A stretch of 32,429 nt of DNA from Methanosarcinales archaeon Methan_01 (GCA_001602645.1 LUYE01000034.1:1-32429), one strand, 5' to 3'. Shown: positions 17,420 to 25,233, counted from the stretch's first letter. Numbers and translations: made by a program. The notes: generated by a model not told the origin, from the letters alone.

Positions 17420-17427
17420 AAATATTT
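17420..17427. promoter_or_regulatory. symmetric TATA element shared by two divergent genes
   Basis: The self-complementary AAATATTT is the only AT-rich element in the 57 bases between the two starts. Going right, 25 bases from its centre falls on the amidohydrolase ATG at 17449 (leaderless). Going left, the same distance falls about seven bases before the reductase ATG at 17391. Confidence 0.5.
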
Positions 17428-17448
17428 TCCCTCCCCAATCTCTCTCTC

Positions 17449-18507
17449 ATGATGAGGTCGTATGGCGAGGTCGTCCTTTCGGGGACGATCCTCCTCGGGG
17501 AGGATCTCGAGCCTTTCGAGGGGCACCTAACCTTCCGGAACGGGGTCGTCGCGGAGATCGGGACCGAGGAGGTCGCCTCGGACCTCCAGGGGATCATCGC
17601 TCCAGCCCTCGTCAACGCCCACGTCCACCTCGGCGACTCCTTCTTAAAAGACCCCCCCTACCTCCCCCTCAGGGACCTGGTGGGTCCGGGGGGTTTGAAG
17701 CACCGGGCCCTGGCCTCCACCCCCCGCCGAGAGGTGGTGGAGGGGATGAGGGGGTCCCTTCTTTACATGGCCCGGTCCGGAACCTCCGCCTTCGCCGACT
17801 TTCGGGAGGGTGGGGCCGACGGGGTCGAGATGCTTCTGGAGGCGATGGAGGGGACGGGGATCGTCGGAAGGATCATGGGCAGGCCCGATCCTGGCTCGGT
17901 TCATCTTCACAAGGATTGCTGGGGGATCGGGATCAGCAGCACAAAAGATCATCCCTGGTCCTGGGTAGAGGAGGTGGTCGAGGCCGCAAGGTCGGAGGGA
18001 AAGAAAGTCGCCCTTCACGCCGGAGAGTCGGATCGAGACGACATCGAGGAGGCTCTGAGTCTTTCGCCCGACCTCCTTGTCCACCTCACCAGGGCCGAGC
18101 CCCGGGACTTAAGGATGGTGGCGGAGGCGGGGATTCCAGTGGTCGTCTGTCCCCGGTCGAACCTCGTCACCGGCGTCGGCCTTCCAGATGTCGCCAAGAT
18201 GCTGGAGATGGGGATCACCGTGGGCCTGGGGACCGACAACGTCATGCTCAACTCGCCAAACCTCTTCTCCGAGATGGAGTTTTTATCCAAGGCGCTGGTG
18301 CATAACGATAGACAGGTATTTATGATGTGCACGCTAAACGGTGCCCAGATCCTGGGCGTGGAGGAAGTGGCAGGCGCCATCCGCGTCGGCAAGAAGGGCA
18401 GGATAATCGTCATCGACAGGCGGTCGGAGAACATGGCTGGGTCGAAGGACCCCCTGGCAAGCCTGGTCAGGAGGGCGGCCCCCTCCGATGTTCTGGCCGT
18501 CATCTAG
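17449..18507 (+). CDS. amidohydrolase superfamily protein (metal-dependent deaminase-like)
   Basis: A 352-residue TIM-barrel hydrolase. Metal ligands are readable: H58 and H60 in NAHVHLGDS, H190 in ALHAGES, H212 in LVHLTRA, and D263 in GLGTDNVML. This is the pattern of the cytosine deaminase/chlorohydrolase/5'-deoxyadenosine deaminase branch with one metal. The C-terminal part, GAIRVGKKGRIIVIDRRS, is the usual composite beta domain. The substrate is unknown; deamination of a nucleobase or nucleoside is a reasonable guess. Start is ATG 17449 (or the adjacent ATG 17452), probably leaderless. The UspA gene begins 10 bases after its stop, so these form an operon. Confidence 0.8.
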   Translation: MMRSYGEVVLSGTILLGEDLEPFEGHLTFRNGVVAEIGTEEVASDLQGIIAPALVNAHVHLGDSFLKDPPYLPLRDLVGPGGLKHRALASTPRREVVEGMRGSLLYMARSGTSAFADFREGGADGVEMLLEAMEGTGIVGRIMGRPDPGSVHLHKDCWGIGISSTKDHPWSWVEEVVEAARSEGKKVALHAGESDRDDIEEALSLSPDLLVHLTRAEPRDLRMVAEAGIPVVVCPRSNLVTGVGLPDVAKMLEMGITVGLGTDNVMLNSPNLFSEMEFLSKALVHNDRQVFMMCTLNGAQILGVEEVAGAIRVGKKGRIIVIDRRSENMAGSKDPLASLVRRAAPSDVLAVI

Positions 18508-18517
18508 GGGTTTTTCC

Positions 18518-18961
18518 ATGTTTGAGAGGATAATGATAGCAACCGACGGATCTAAGCATAGCGAGCGAGCGGCGGCGGTGGGCATAGAGCTCGCCAGGCT
18601 TTCTGGTGGCTCCGTCACCATCGTCTACGTCGCCGATACTGGACGGCTGAGCCACCTTCCCGAGGATATGGCTCTTGCCAGCATCAGGGATATTTTGATC
18701 AAGGAGGGGGAGAGCGCCACCGATTACGTCGGAGAGATGGCCGAGAGGTCGGGAGTCGCCTCCACCAAGATGGTGGTGGAGGGGAACCCCGGCGAGGAGC
18801 TGGTCAGGGTGGCGGAGGAGGCCGGGTTGAACGCCATCGTCATAGGAAGCTGCGGACGATCCGGCCTCGAAAAGTTCCTCCTCGGAAGCGTAGCCGAGAA
18901 GGTGGTCCGCACCTCAACAGTTCCCGTCATCACGGTTCCAGGGGAGAAGGTTTGTGAGTGA
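18518..18961 (+). CDS. universal stress protein (UspA family)
   Basis: A 148-residue single Usp domain. It begins with MFERIMIATDGSKHSERAA and carries the ATP-binding motif near the C-terminus (IGSCGRSGLEKFLLGSVAEKV, then VPVITV), so it probably binds ATP. An in-frame ATG ten codons upstream lies inside the amidohydrolase gene and is rejected. No good ribosome site precedes it. It overlaps the CBS gene by eight bases, implying coupled translation and a shared role in sensing adenine nucleotides. Confidence 0.88.
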   Translation: MFERIMIATDGSKHSERAAAVGIELARLSGGSVTIVYVADTGRLSHLPEDMALASIRDILIKEGESATDYVGEMAERSGVASTKMVVEGNPGEELVRVAEEAGLNAIVIGSCGRSGLEKFLLGSVAEKVVRTSTVPVITVPGEKVCE

Positions 18962-19817
18962 TGTTCTGGTGAAAGGGGTGATGGTTCGGGACGTCGCCTT
19001 CGTGACGGTCCCCGGTTCCAGAGACATGGTCTTGAAGACCCTCAAGGAGAGGCACGTCTCGGGGGTGCCGGTGGTCAAGGGCGGCGAGCTGGTGGGGATG
19101 GTGACCAGGACCGACCTTCTCCGGAACCCGGAGGAGGACCAGACCGCCCTCCTGATGACCCGGGACCCCCTGGTCGTCGGTCCCGATGACAGCGTGGTTG
19201 AGGCGGCGAGACATCTGGCGGAGAACGACATTAGACGTCTTCCCGTGGTGGAGGACGGCTCACTTGTAGGGATCGTCAGCGTCGCCGACGTCATCCGGGT
19301 GGTGGCGGAGCTGGAGATAAAGAGGCCGATAGATCGGTACTTTGAGAAGACGACCGTAGCCCTCTGGGACGAGATGCCCCTGCCGGTCGCCGGAGCCGTG
19401 ATGGAGTACGCCAACGTCCAGGCCTCGCCGGTGATAGACTCGGACCTCAATCTGGTGGGGATCGTCTCCGACCGGGACCTGATAAACGCCTCCGTCATCG
19501 AGGACTCCGTCGAGATGTCGGACATGTCCTCCGCAAACGACGAGGACGAGTGGACCTGGGAGAGCACCCGGGACACCTTGAACTTCTACTACGGGGTATC
19601 GAGGATCGCCCTCCGGAAGATCCCCGTAAAGCAGGCGATGGTCCCCGCCTTCACCGCCATCAAAACGAGCGAGGTCTCAGAGTGCGCGAGGGTTATGATG
19701 AGAAACAGGATCGATCAGCTGCCGGTGGTGACGGCTCATCAGAAGCTGGCGGGGATGGTGAAGGACTCGGACCTCCTCTGGGCCTTGATCGAGCACTCCC
19801 TCGAGGCTGGGGCCTGA
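18954..19817 (+). CDS. four-CBS-domain protein
   Basis: A 287-residue cytoplasmic protein made of two CBS pairs. CBS1 starts at VKGVMVRDVAFVTVPG, CBS2 at LMTRDPLVVGPDDSV, CBS3 covers PVAGAVMEYANVQASPV to RDLINASV, and CBS4 runs from IPVKQAMVPAFTAIKT to DLLWALIE. Each pair can bind adenine nucleotides or S-adenosylmethionine. An acidic linker (DSVEMSDMSSANDEDEW) sits between CBS3 and CBS4. The start is a GTG inside the end of the UspA gene, preceded by GGGGAGAAGG. With no catalytic domain attached, a regulatory role is inferred. Confidence 0.87.
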   Translation: MSDVLVKGVMVRDVAFVTVPGSRDMVLKTLKERHVSGVPVVKGGELVGMVTRTDLLRNPEEDQTALLMTRDPLVVGPDDSVVEAARHLAENDIRRLPVVEDGSLVGIVSVADVIRVVAELEIKRPIDRYFEKTTVALWDEMPLPVAGAVMEYANVQASPVIDSDLNLVGIVSDRDLINASVIEDSVEMSDMSSANDEDEWTWESTRDTLNFYYGVSRIALRKIPVKQAMVPAFTAIKTSEVSECARVMMRNRIDQLPVVTAHQKLAGMVKDSDLLWALIEHSLEAGA

Positions 19818-20188
19818 GGCTAGGGGCTCTGGACGAGGGGGAAGGCCCTCCCCGCACCCTCCTCTGACTAACGAATATTTTTTTGGACATCTATTCAGTC
19901 CTACTGATATTTTTATACAGTTTTATGAGGCCGAAGACCCTCTCCTCCTTCCCCGGCGACTTGGTGCTGGCCCGGCTGAACACGTGCCTCTTCTGCCTCG
20001 ATCACGCCGAAGCCAGCCGAAGGAGAAGGGGTTTGGGCCAAACGAGATTTGAGAAGAGATGGAGTAAGAACTATCTCAAAGAATGCCTCCGGCTTGAGCA
20101 ACCTATTTTAACTCAAGGGGCGTAAGTAAACCTCTGCCCCCGCCTCGATGGAGGTAGCGGGCAGGGTTGGTTTGTGGAGAGGAAGTGA
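19818..20188. other. non-coding gap with T-run and leader hairpin
   Basis: About 370 bases. An AT-rich block at 19,870-19,925 contains a run of eight T (likely terminator for the UspA/CBS operon) and a TATA-like TATTTTTATAC that could drive the next gene with a leader of some 240 bases. Near the end, 20128-20173 can fold into an imperfect hairpin: AAACC with GGTTT outside, CTGCCC with GGGCAG inside, and CCTC with GAGG at the tip. A TTG-started 80-codon frame here has no support. Confidence 0.45.
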
Positions 20189-21328
20189 TTGAAACAGATC
20201 GGAAAGGTCAGATCTGAGATCGTCCGCCCTCTGGCGGCGGTCTCCATCCTGCTCATCGCCGTTTCCTCGCTGGGGATGGGACAGACTATCTCTGCATCCC
20301 CCAGCGTGGCAAATCCCTGGGACGAGATAGCCGTAAGCTACTCGGGAGCACCGGGTTTTGATAGCGACTGGATGGCCATCTACAGGGTGGACTCGGCAAA
20401 CGAAGAGTACGGTGAATGGTATTTCCTGAACGGGAACAAGAGCGGGACGCTGACCTTCACCGCCCCAAACGAGGTGGGGAGCTACGAGTTCAGGATGTTT
20501 GAGAACTGGGCCGGAGGGGGCGGATATAGCGACATCGCAAAGAGCAACGTCGTCAGAGTCCAGCTAGAGCCAGTAAACCCCATCGCCATCACAGCGTCCC
20601 CCAGGCTGGTCGCCCCCGGAGATCTGATCGGTGTCACCTACTCGGGAGCGCCGGGTTTTGATAGCGACTGGATCGCCATCTACAGGGCGGGCGCGGCAAA
20701 CGACAGTTACGGCGAGTGGTACTGGCTGAACGGGAATATGAGCGGGAGTTTGACCTTCACCGCCCCCGACGAAGCGGGAAGCTACGAGTTCAGGATGTTC
20801 AGGAACTGGGCCGGTGGAGGCGGGTACAACGACATCGCCAGGTCCAACAGGATTCTGGTAAACACCTCGATGGCCCTGGGGTGCAGCTGGGAGTCCTTCA
20901 CGCCGGACCAGACCGCCTTTGCAGGCCAGCCGGGCGACGTCTTCCCTCTTCGCGAAAACGATTTTGTGGCGGGAAGCTACCTGGTCCTGGTGGGGCCGGC
21001 GGGCGATGACGGCCTCGACTTGCCTCCCGCGACCTGGATCGCCTTTGGACCCTACGATCTGAAGGGCGGACACAAGTACAAGGCGTCGATCGAATCCCCG
21101 GAAGGGAAGTTCTTGCGGTTTGAAGAGGACTCGGCCGATCTCCTCTCATACAGCAGCCCCCAGGCAGGCTTTGCCAGGGTCTACGCCAGAAACGATTGCG
21201 CCGGAGATACTTGGTACGCCATATGCCTCCAGCTTATCAAGGTCGCCGGAGGTGGTGGCTCCGTTGGAGGATACCCAGATCCGTGCGAGGAGGATCCTGC
21301 AAGCCTCGAATGTATCCTCTTCGGTTAG
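20189..21328 (+). CDS. secreted protein with two 100-residue Ig-like repeats
   Basis: A 379-residue exported protein. Residues 12-33 form a signal peptide (PLAAVSILLIAVSSLGMGQ). Two repeats follow, starting at ISASPS (residue 34) and ITASPR (134), each with YSGAPGFDSDW, AIYR, GEWY, LNGN, LTFTAP, GSYEFRMF, NWAGGGGY and a closing SN-V-V strand. They resemble extracellular beta-sandwich repeats. The C-terminal 150 residues (CSWESFTPDQTAFAGQ to the end) are unrecognised and contain several cysteines. The start is TTG, supported by GAGAGGAAGTGA directly upstream; no ATG fits the signal peptide. A surface or adhesion role is inferred. Confidence 0.75.
   Translation: MKQIGKVRSEIVRPLAAVSILLIAVSSLGMGQTISASPSVANPWDEIAVSYSGAPGFDSDWMAIYRVDSANEEYGEWYFLNGNKSGTLTFTAPNEVGSYEFRMFENWAGGGGYSDIAKSNVVRVQLEPVNPIAITASPRLVAPGDLIGVTYSGAPGFDSDWIAIYRAGAANDSYGEWYWLNGNMSGSLTFTAPDEAGSYEFRMFRNWAGGGGYNDIARSNRILVNTSMALGCSWESFTPDQTAFAGQPGDVFPLRENDFVAGSYLVLVGPAGDDGLDLPPATWIAFGPYDLKGGHKYKASIESPEGKFLRFEEDSADLLSYSSPQAGFARVYARNDCAGDTWYAICLQLIKVAGGGGSVGGYPDPCEEDPASLECILFG
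20283..20874 (+). repeat. two tandem 300-bp repeats inside the secreted protein gene
   Basis: The two protein repeats are also close at DNA level, with an exact 300-base offset. For example, the stretch from CTCGGGAGC at 20341 recurs at 20641 with only a few changes over the next 50 bases. The gene grew by duplication of a 100-codon unit. Confidence 0.8.
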
Positions 21329-21363
21329 ATGGGGGCTTACAGCGGAGCTGATTTGCCTCCGCA

Positions 21364-21395
21364 CGTCTCTCCTTTTTCTGAAACAAGAAGAGACG
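21364..21395. terminator. hairpin between convergent genes
   Basis: CGTCTCT and AGAGACG form a 7-bp stem around an 18-base loop that starts with a T-run. It lies between the stop of the secreted protein and the stop of the winged-helix gene, so it could serve both directions. Confidence 0.45.
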
Positions 21396-21412
21396 AAATG
21401 GGGCCAAAAACC

Positions 21413-21703
21413 TCATCCTGCGCTGCCCCTCTCCGCCTGGGCCTTGACGAGGGCGCCGTAGGCCTCTCCCGCCTCTGTCAGGGTTATCGCCCCGTCGGCA
21501 ACCTCGATCAGCCCCGCCAGCTCCAGCCGATGGAGGTGGTAGCCGAGCATATTCGGGCCGACGGCTTCGGAGATCCCCTCGACCGAGAGGCACCCCTCCA
21601 CCATCAGGATGATCATCCTCCTCCGGATCGGGCTCTCGAGGGCGTGATGGACGAGGGCCATCTCCTCGGGGGACTCGGGCTTCGGCTTTCGTCCGATCTT
21701 CAT
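21413..21703 (-). CDS. winged-helix transcriptional regulator
   Basis: A 96-residue DNA-binding protein of the ArsR-like kind. ALESPIRRRMIILMVEGCLSVEGISEAVG starts the wing-helix fold; GPNMLGYHLHRLELAGLIEVADGAITLTEAG is the recognition helix and wing. No ligand-binding cysteines are seen. The frame stays open 39 codons upstream, but that part would include the TATA-like element at 21784-21795, so I take ATG 21703, giving a short leader. Targets are unknown; hicAB immediately upstream or the gene itself are candidates. Confidence 0.78.
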   Translation of the reverse strand: MKIGRKPKPESPEEMALVHHALESPIRRRMIILMVEGCLSVEGISEAVGPNMLGYHLHRLELAGLIEVADGAITLTEAGEAYGALVKAQAERGSAG

Positions 21704-21783
21704 GGGGGATACGGTAGGGTTGAGCGAGTATCTGCGTTTCGGTTGGGAGCGAAGATGGACCGGACTTCTCTTTGGCGAGAAAG

Positions 21784-21795
21784 GATATTTTAAAA
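21784..21795 (-). promoter_or_regulatory. TATA element for winged-helix gene
   Basis: Minus strand reads CTTTTAAAATAT. It lies about 85 bases before ATG 21703, and just after the hicB stop codon at 21807-21809, predicting a leader of about 55-60 bases. Confidence 0.45.
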
Positions 21796-21806
21796 GGGCA
21801 ATCTCG

Positions 21807-22019
21807 CTAGGCGACCTCAATACATCTCGCTGATGTGGTCGGCTCTGGGATGGGAAGGTCGTCTTCCCTCAAGCCCTCAAGGTGAAACTCTATCGCTTCT
21901 TTCATCAGCAGAATAGTCTCCTCCTCGGTTTCACCGGCTGCAACCACTCCAGGTAGGTCGGGGCAGTATGCGGAGTAATTTCGTTCACCCCGCTCAATAA
22001 TAATTGTATAACTAGTCAT
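21807..22019 (-). CDS. hicB: HicB-like antitoxin
   Basis: A 70-residue HicB: SYTIIIERGERNYSAYCPDLPGVVAAGETEEETILLMKEAIEFHLEGL is the conserved partial RNase H-like fold. It neutralises the HicA toxin. The C-terminal DNA-binding domain found in longer HicB proteins is absent, so autoregulation would need another protein, perhaps the winged-helix regulator just downstream. ATG 22019 is chosen over an upstream TTG because AGGAG sits 7 bases before it. It overlaps the hicA stop by eight bases, in the classical hicA-then-hicB order. Confidence 0.85.
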   Translation of the reverse strand: MTSYTIIIERGERNYSAYCPDLPGVVAAGETEEETILLMKEAIEFHLEGLREDDLPIPEPTTSARCIEVA

Positions 22020-22212
22020 CTTCAATCTCCTTTAAGCCCGCCTGCTTTATTATGCTTTTCAAGGTATTTGGGTGAAGGTCCAAGTCTGGCTTGCCTGCGA
22101 CGGTAACTCGTCCCTTCTTAAATGGGTGCTTGAACTGCCGATGGCTCCCTTTGGTGCTCACCAGGCTCCAGCCGTCTGCTTCGATCAGCTTGATAACGTC
22201 TCTGACCTTCAA
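22012..22212 (-). CDS. hicA: HicA-like mRNA interferase toxin
   Basis: Small double-stranded-RNA-binding-fold toxin that cleaves mRNA. Readable family features: KVRDVIKLIEADGWSLV, the catalytic-histidine segment TKGSHRQFKHP, and PNTLKSIIKQAGL. The TTG at 22212 begins exactly where HicA proteins usually begin and has GGGGAGA a few bases upstream, giving 66 residues; a GTG at 22236 would add eight residues and is the alternative. The catalytic histidine is present, so the toxin may be active. Confidence 0.85.
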   Translation of the reverse strand: MKVRDVIKLIEADGWSLVSTKGSHRQFKHPFKKGRVTVAGKPDLDLHPNTLKSIIKQAGLKEIEDD

Positions 22213-22263
22213 TTTCTCTCCCCGTTTGATTGCCACGCTCCATACCGAAAGGGGCCAATTCTC

Positions 22264-22776
22264 TCAGCTCGAAAGAATTTTCTCGCGCTGTAGCTCCGTG
22301 GCCGGGACCGGCTCCAAATCCTCGTCGGGGCATCCGAAAGCGATCATCGACTCGACCCTGATATTCTCGGGAAGGCCCAATACGGACCGGACGTACTCCT
22401 CGCTGGTCACTGAATCGGCGTGCATCCGGAGCCTTATCTGGATCCAGCAGGAGCCGAGCCCCAGGCTCAGGCCCGCCAGCTGCAGGATGATCGAGGCTAT
22501 CGAGCAGTCCTCGATCCAGACGTCCGACTCCTCCTCGTCGGCGCAGACGACGACCCCAAGCCGCGCCCCCGCGAGAAACGACGATCCGCTCTCCTTCGCC
22601 CTGGAGAGGGCCGCAAGCTTCTCTCGATCTGTGACGAATACGAACCTCCAGGGCCTGAAGTTCCGAGAGGTGGGCGAGCGGAGGGCCGCCTCCTTCAGAA
22701 GCTCCACGACCTCGGGCTTGATCTCTTCATCCCTGTACCTCCTGACGCTCCTCCTCTTTCTCAGCAGATCCAGCAC
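22264..22776 (-). CDS. nitroreductase family protein
   Basis: A 170-residue FMN-dependent oxidoreductase of the small nitroreductase type. RKRRSVRRYRDEEIKPE is the FMN-phosphate-binding start, SPTSRNFRPWRFVFVTD the second FMN loop, and IEDCSIASIILQLAGLSLGLGSCWI the dimer helix; the end carries IAFGCPDEDLEP. The start is GTG with GGAGGAAG six bases upstream. It follows the DUF763 gene by 21 bases on the same strand. The natural substrate is unknown. Confidence 0.88.
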   Translation of the reverse strand: MLDLLRKRRSVRRYRDEEIKPEVVELLKEAALRSPTSRNFRPWRFVFVTDREKLAALSRAKESGSSFLAGARLGVVVCADEEESDVWIEDCSIASIILQLAGLSLGLGSCWIQIRLRMHADSVTSEEYVRSVLGLPENIRVESMIAFGCPDEDLEPVPATELQREKILSS

Positions 22777-22797
22777 GAATCTTCCTCCGGTTTTGGT

Positions 22798-23970
22798 TTA
22801 GCTCTCTTGACATAGATCGCATCTTTGGCCCTCAGGATCTTCGCCGATGTACCGACTCAGCCGCCTGATGGCGTCGTACTTCTCCCTCTTGTCGAGCTTC
22901 GCCTTCTCCACCGCCTCTTTGAGGGTCGATATCGAGCAGTCGAAGGTCTCCCGGTCGACGGGGTAAGGATGGCCGTCTTTCCCACCGTGGGCGAAGCTGT
23001 ACTTGGCCGGGTCTTTCCAGCTCGTCTCGGCGCCGTAGATCAGCTCGGAGATGAGGGCGAGGGCCCGGACCCTCTTCGGACCCATCCCCCGCAAGGAGAT
23101 CAGCTCCTCGTAGCTCTCGGGCTGGATCTCGTACGCCAGCTTCAGCGCCCTGATACCGTCCTCGCCGAGGTCGGCGGGCAGGACCTCGTGGCGGCGTGGC
23201 AGGGTCAGGTCCTTTTTCTGCGCCGACCGGAGCAGAGGGGCCGAGATGTCAGAGGGGCCGGAGAAGTCGAAGAGGGTCCTCTGGCCGGTGTACCTCAAAA
23301 GGTGAGATGGCCCGTCCCTCACCAGGTCGAGCGTGACGTCCCGGTTCTCTCTGCTGTATAGGCTTGTCAGGTCCAGAACGCTCTCTCCCCTCTCTTCGGC
23401 GCAGATGGCGGAGTGGGGCTCCTCGACGAAGCATTCCATCCGGTCGGAGAGCCAGTGGTACCGCCTTGCGTAGCTCTCGTTCATCCCCTGCTGGACTACC
23501 GCCCAGCTTCCTTTCTCGGTGAAGATGAGGACGTGGTGATAGAGGCTGTAGCCGTCCTGGACTAGGGAGGTATCGACCTTAGCCGCCATCCGGCTCGCCC
23601 GCTTCAGCTCGACGATCCTCTCCGGAGAGAGGTCGAGGAGCTCTCCGGCCGCCTCTATATCGGAGGGAGCTTTCCGACCCGCCCTCCCCTTCCCCCCGGC
23701 GACGGCGATGGGGTGGACCTCCGGCTTTATCGCGAGCTTCAACGCTCCCGTCGTCGTGGTCGTCGTCCCTGAGGAGTGCCAGTCGAAGCCGAGGACGCAG
23801 GCCAGGGCCTGAAACCAGAACGGATCAGATAGCCGCCGCAGGAGCTCCTCAGGGCCGCGCTCGAAGATCACGGCGTCCACCACCCCTTCCGCCAGGCTCA
23901 CCATCCTCTTGAAGAGCCAGGGGGGAGCTCTTCCGCCGTGGAGGGGGAGGTTTGCGGTGCCGGTTCTCAT
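22798..23970 (-). CDS. DUF763 family protein
   Basis: A 390-residue protein recognised by its start, RTGTANLPLHGGRAPPWLFKRM, and by the internal GFDWHSSGTTTTTTGALK and DGYSLYHHVLIFTEKGSW segments. Function of DUF763 is not established. Residues near 295-325 (ELISLRGMGPKRVRALALI) form a helix-hairpin-helix motif, suggesting contact with DNA. The end carries CDLCQES, a possible metal pair. It is the upstream gene of a pair with the nitroreductase. Confidence 0.85.
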   Translation of the reverse strand: MRTGTANLPLHGGRAPPWLFKRMVSLAEGVVDAVIFERGPEELLRRLSDPFWFQALACVLGFDWHSSGTTTTTTGALKLAIKPEVHPIAVAGGKGRAGRKAPSDIEAAGELLDLSPERIVELKRASRMAAKVDTSLVQDGYSLYHHVLIFTEKGSWAVVQQGMNESYARRYHWLSDRMECFVEEPHSAICAEERGESVLDLTSLYSRENRDVTLDLVRDGPSHLLRYTGQRTLFDFSGPSDISAPLLRSAQKKDLTLPRRHEVLPADLGEDGIRALKLAYEIQPESYEELISLRGMGPKRVRALALISELIYGAETSWKDPAKYSFAHGGKDGHPYPVDRETFDCSISTLKEAVEKAKLDKREKYDAIRRLSRYIGEDPEGQRCDLCQES

Positions 23971-24053
23971 GGAAGACCACCATCGGAGGGCCTGAAGGGC
24001 TTCTTTCTGATCTATCCGCCATTTCCCTAGGTAGGGCTGGGTCTATAATCGCC

Positions 24054-24902
24054 TCAGCGCCGCGTCTCCCGCCGACCTGCTCCCCGGCTTCCGAAGGCGT
24101 AGTACCGGCTCTGGTCGATCAGATCCTGGAGCGCCTCCCCGGGGCCGGCCTCGCCCCCCCTACCGGAAGGCCCTAGGATCTGGGCGATCTCCTCCAGGGT
24201 AGGGGTCTCGGCCTCGCACCGGGATACGACCCGGGCGAGGAGGTCGATGATTGGGTCGACGGAGGGGGCCGAGGCGAGGAGGAGGAGAAGGACGTCCCCG
24301 TGGGTGAGGCGGTACTCCCTCGCCATCTTCGTGAGGGCGAGGAGGGCTGAGGTCGAGATCGTCCTGACCTGCCCCGATTCGTCCTCCTCCAGGATCGCCT
24401 CCTCGACCCGGAGGATCTCGGAGTCCTTGGCGACGAGGAGGACGAGGACGCTCAGCTCCTCCTCGTCCAACGCCCTTCCATCTTCGTCCACCTTCAGCCC
24501 TTCCTTTTCTGCGGCCTCCGCCTCTCCCGTCCCTTCCCCCGCCGTTGATGCGGCGGCGGAGGTTCGGGGAAGGCTTTCCCTCCTGCCGACGAGGGCGGCG
24601 ATGTCTAGGGGCTCGTCCCCGGCCACCGGCTTCAGAATAAAGATGGCTCCCGAAGGGGACTTCCAGTGACCCCCGAACGAGGGGCCCGGCTCAAAGCCGA
24701 GGGGGATCCCAAGGCTCAGGACGAGGTCCTGAACGGCGATCTCGTGCTCAAGGTCGGAGACCAATACGGCCGAGGCGAGGAGCTCCATGATGGCGTCGGG
24801 GTCCTTCGCTGAGGCGAGGAGGAAGCGGCGGAACCGGTCCCTGTTTCCCTCATCGGATAGGTCCCCGGCGAGGGCGAGGATCTGATCGAGGTCGACCTTC
24901 AT
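24054..24902 (-). CDS. unrecognised acidic protein
   Basis: A 282-residue protein I do not recognise. It has a helical, acidic N-terminus (DQILALAGDLSDEGNRDRF), then EIAVQDLVLSLGIPLGFEPG with GGHWKSPSGAIFILKPVAGD, a low-complexity Ala/Glu linker near 118-140, and a helical half with LTKMAREYRLTHGDVLLLLLAS and TPTLEEIAQILG. The layout of the 55-95 region recalls archaeal restriction-endonuclease-fold domains (helix, then a WK strand, then an EVxT strand), but the catalytic residues are not visible, so this is only an impression. The start is ATG 24902. It may be lineage-specific. Confidence 0.6.
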   Translation of the reverse strand: MKVDLDQILALAGDLSDEGNRDRFRRFLLASAKDPDAIMELLASAVLVSDLEHEIAVQDLVLSLGIPLGFEPGPSFGGHWKSPSGAIFILKPVAGDEPLDIAALVGRRESLPRTSAAASTAGEGTGEAEAAEKEGLKVDEDGRALDEEELSVLVLLVAKDSEILRVEEAILEEDESGQVRTISTSALLALTKMAREYRLTHGDVLLLLLASAPSVDPIIDLLARVVSRCEAETPTLEEIAQILGPSGRGGEAGPGEALQDLIDQSRYYAFGSRGAGRRETRR

Positions 24903-25233
24903 CTATCGAATATAATCAGGGCCGCTTTAGATAAGCCTATCTCAGAGCCGCCGCAAGACGGACCTTCTGCGGATATCGAGGAGCGGCCGTACCCTGGCCT
25001 GGGATCGGTCTTGTAGGAGACCCCACCTGGAAATAAACAATCTGCGGAAAAATAAAAAGATTCCCTCTTCATGCCGTCGATTTCGTCTTTTATTTAATAC
25101 GCATATCAGCCTGATCTAGGAGACGAGGTGGGGCGATGGCTGAGATTGGACCCGCGAAATCGGCATAATTGAAAGTAGCGGACTAATTAAATATATGATC
25201 TAATCCTCATTACTACGAGAAAGTGGTGCTTAC
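24903..25233. other. non-coding gap with promoter elements and a 10-codon ORF
   Basis: About 330 bases between divergent genes. The middle and right parts are AT-rich. TTTTATTTAATACG (about 25088-25101) is TATA-like, followed by GAGGTG and an ATG at 25136 that opens only ten codons (stop 25166-25168). A second TATA-like AATTAAATATATGA (about 25182-25195) is placed properly for the secreted protein gene at 25234. No RNA gene recognised. Confidence 0.45.

Noticed and set aside
17392-17526. N-terminal extension of the pyrimidinone reductase
   Set aside because: It overlaps the divergent promoter and the amidohydrolase start and does not look like the family; ATG 17391 gives normal length.
19883-20125. 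80-codon TTG-started frame in the gap after the CBS gene
   Set aside because: No ribosome site, mixed composition and no recognisable protein features.
21704-21820. N-terminal extension of the winged-helix regulator
   Set aside because: It would translate through the gene's own TATA-like element and is basic, low-quality sequence.
22091-22801. Plus-strand frame opposite hicA and the nitroreductase
   Set aside because: Serine-rich antisense shadow of two well-supported genes.
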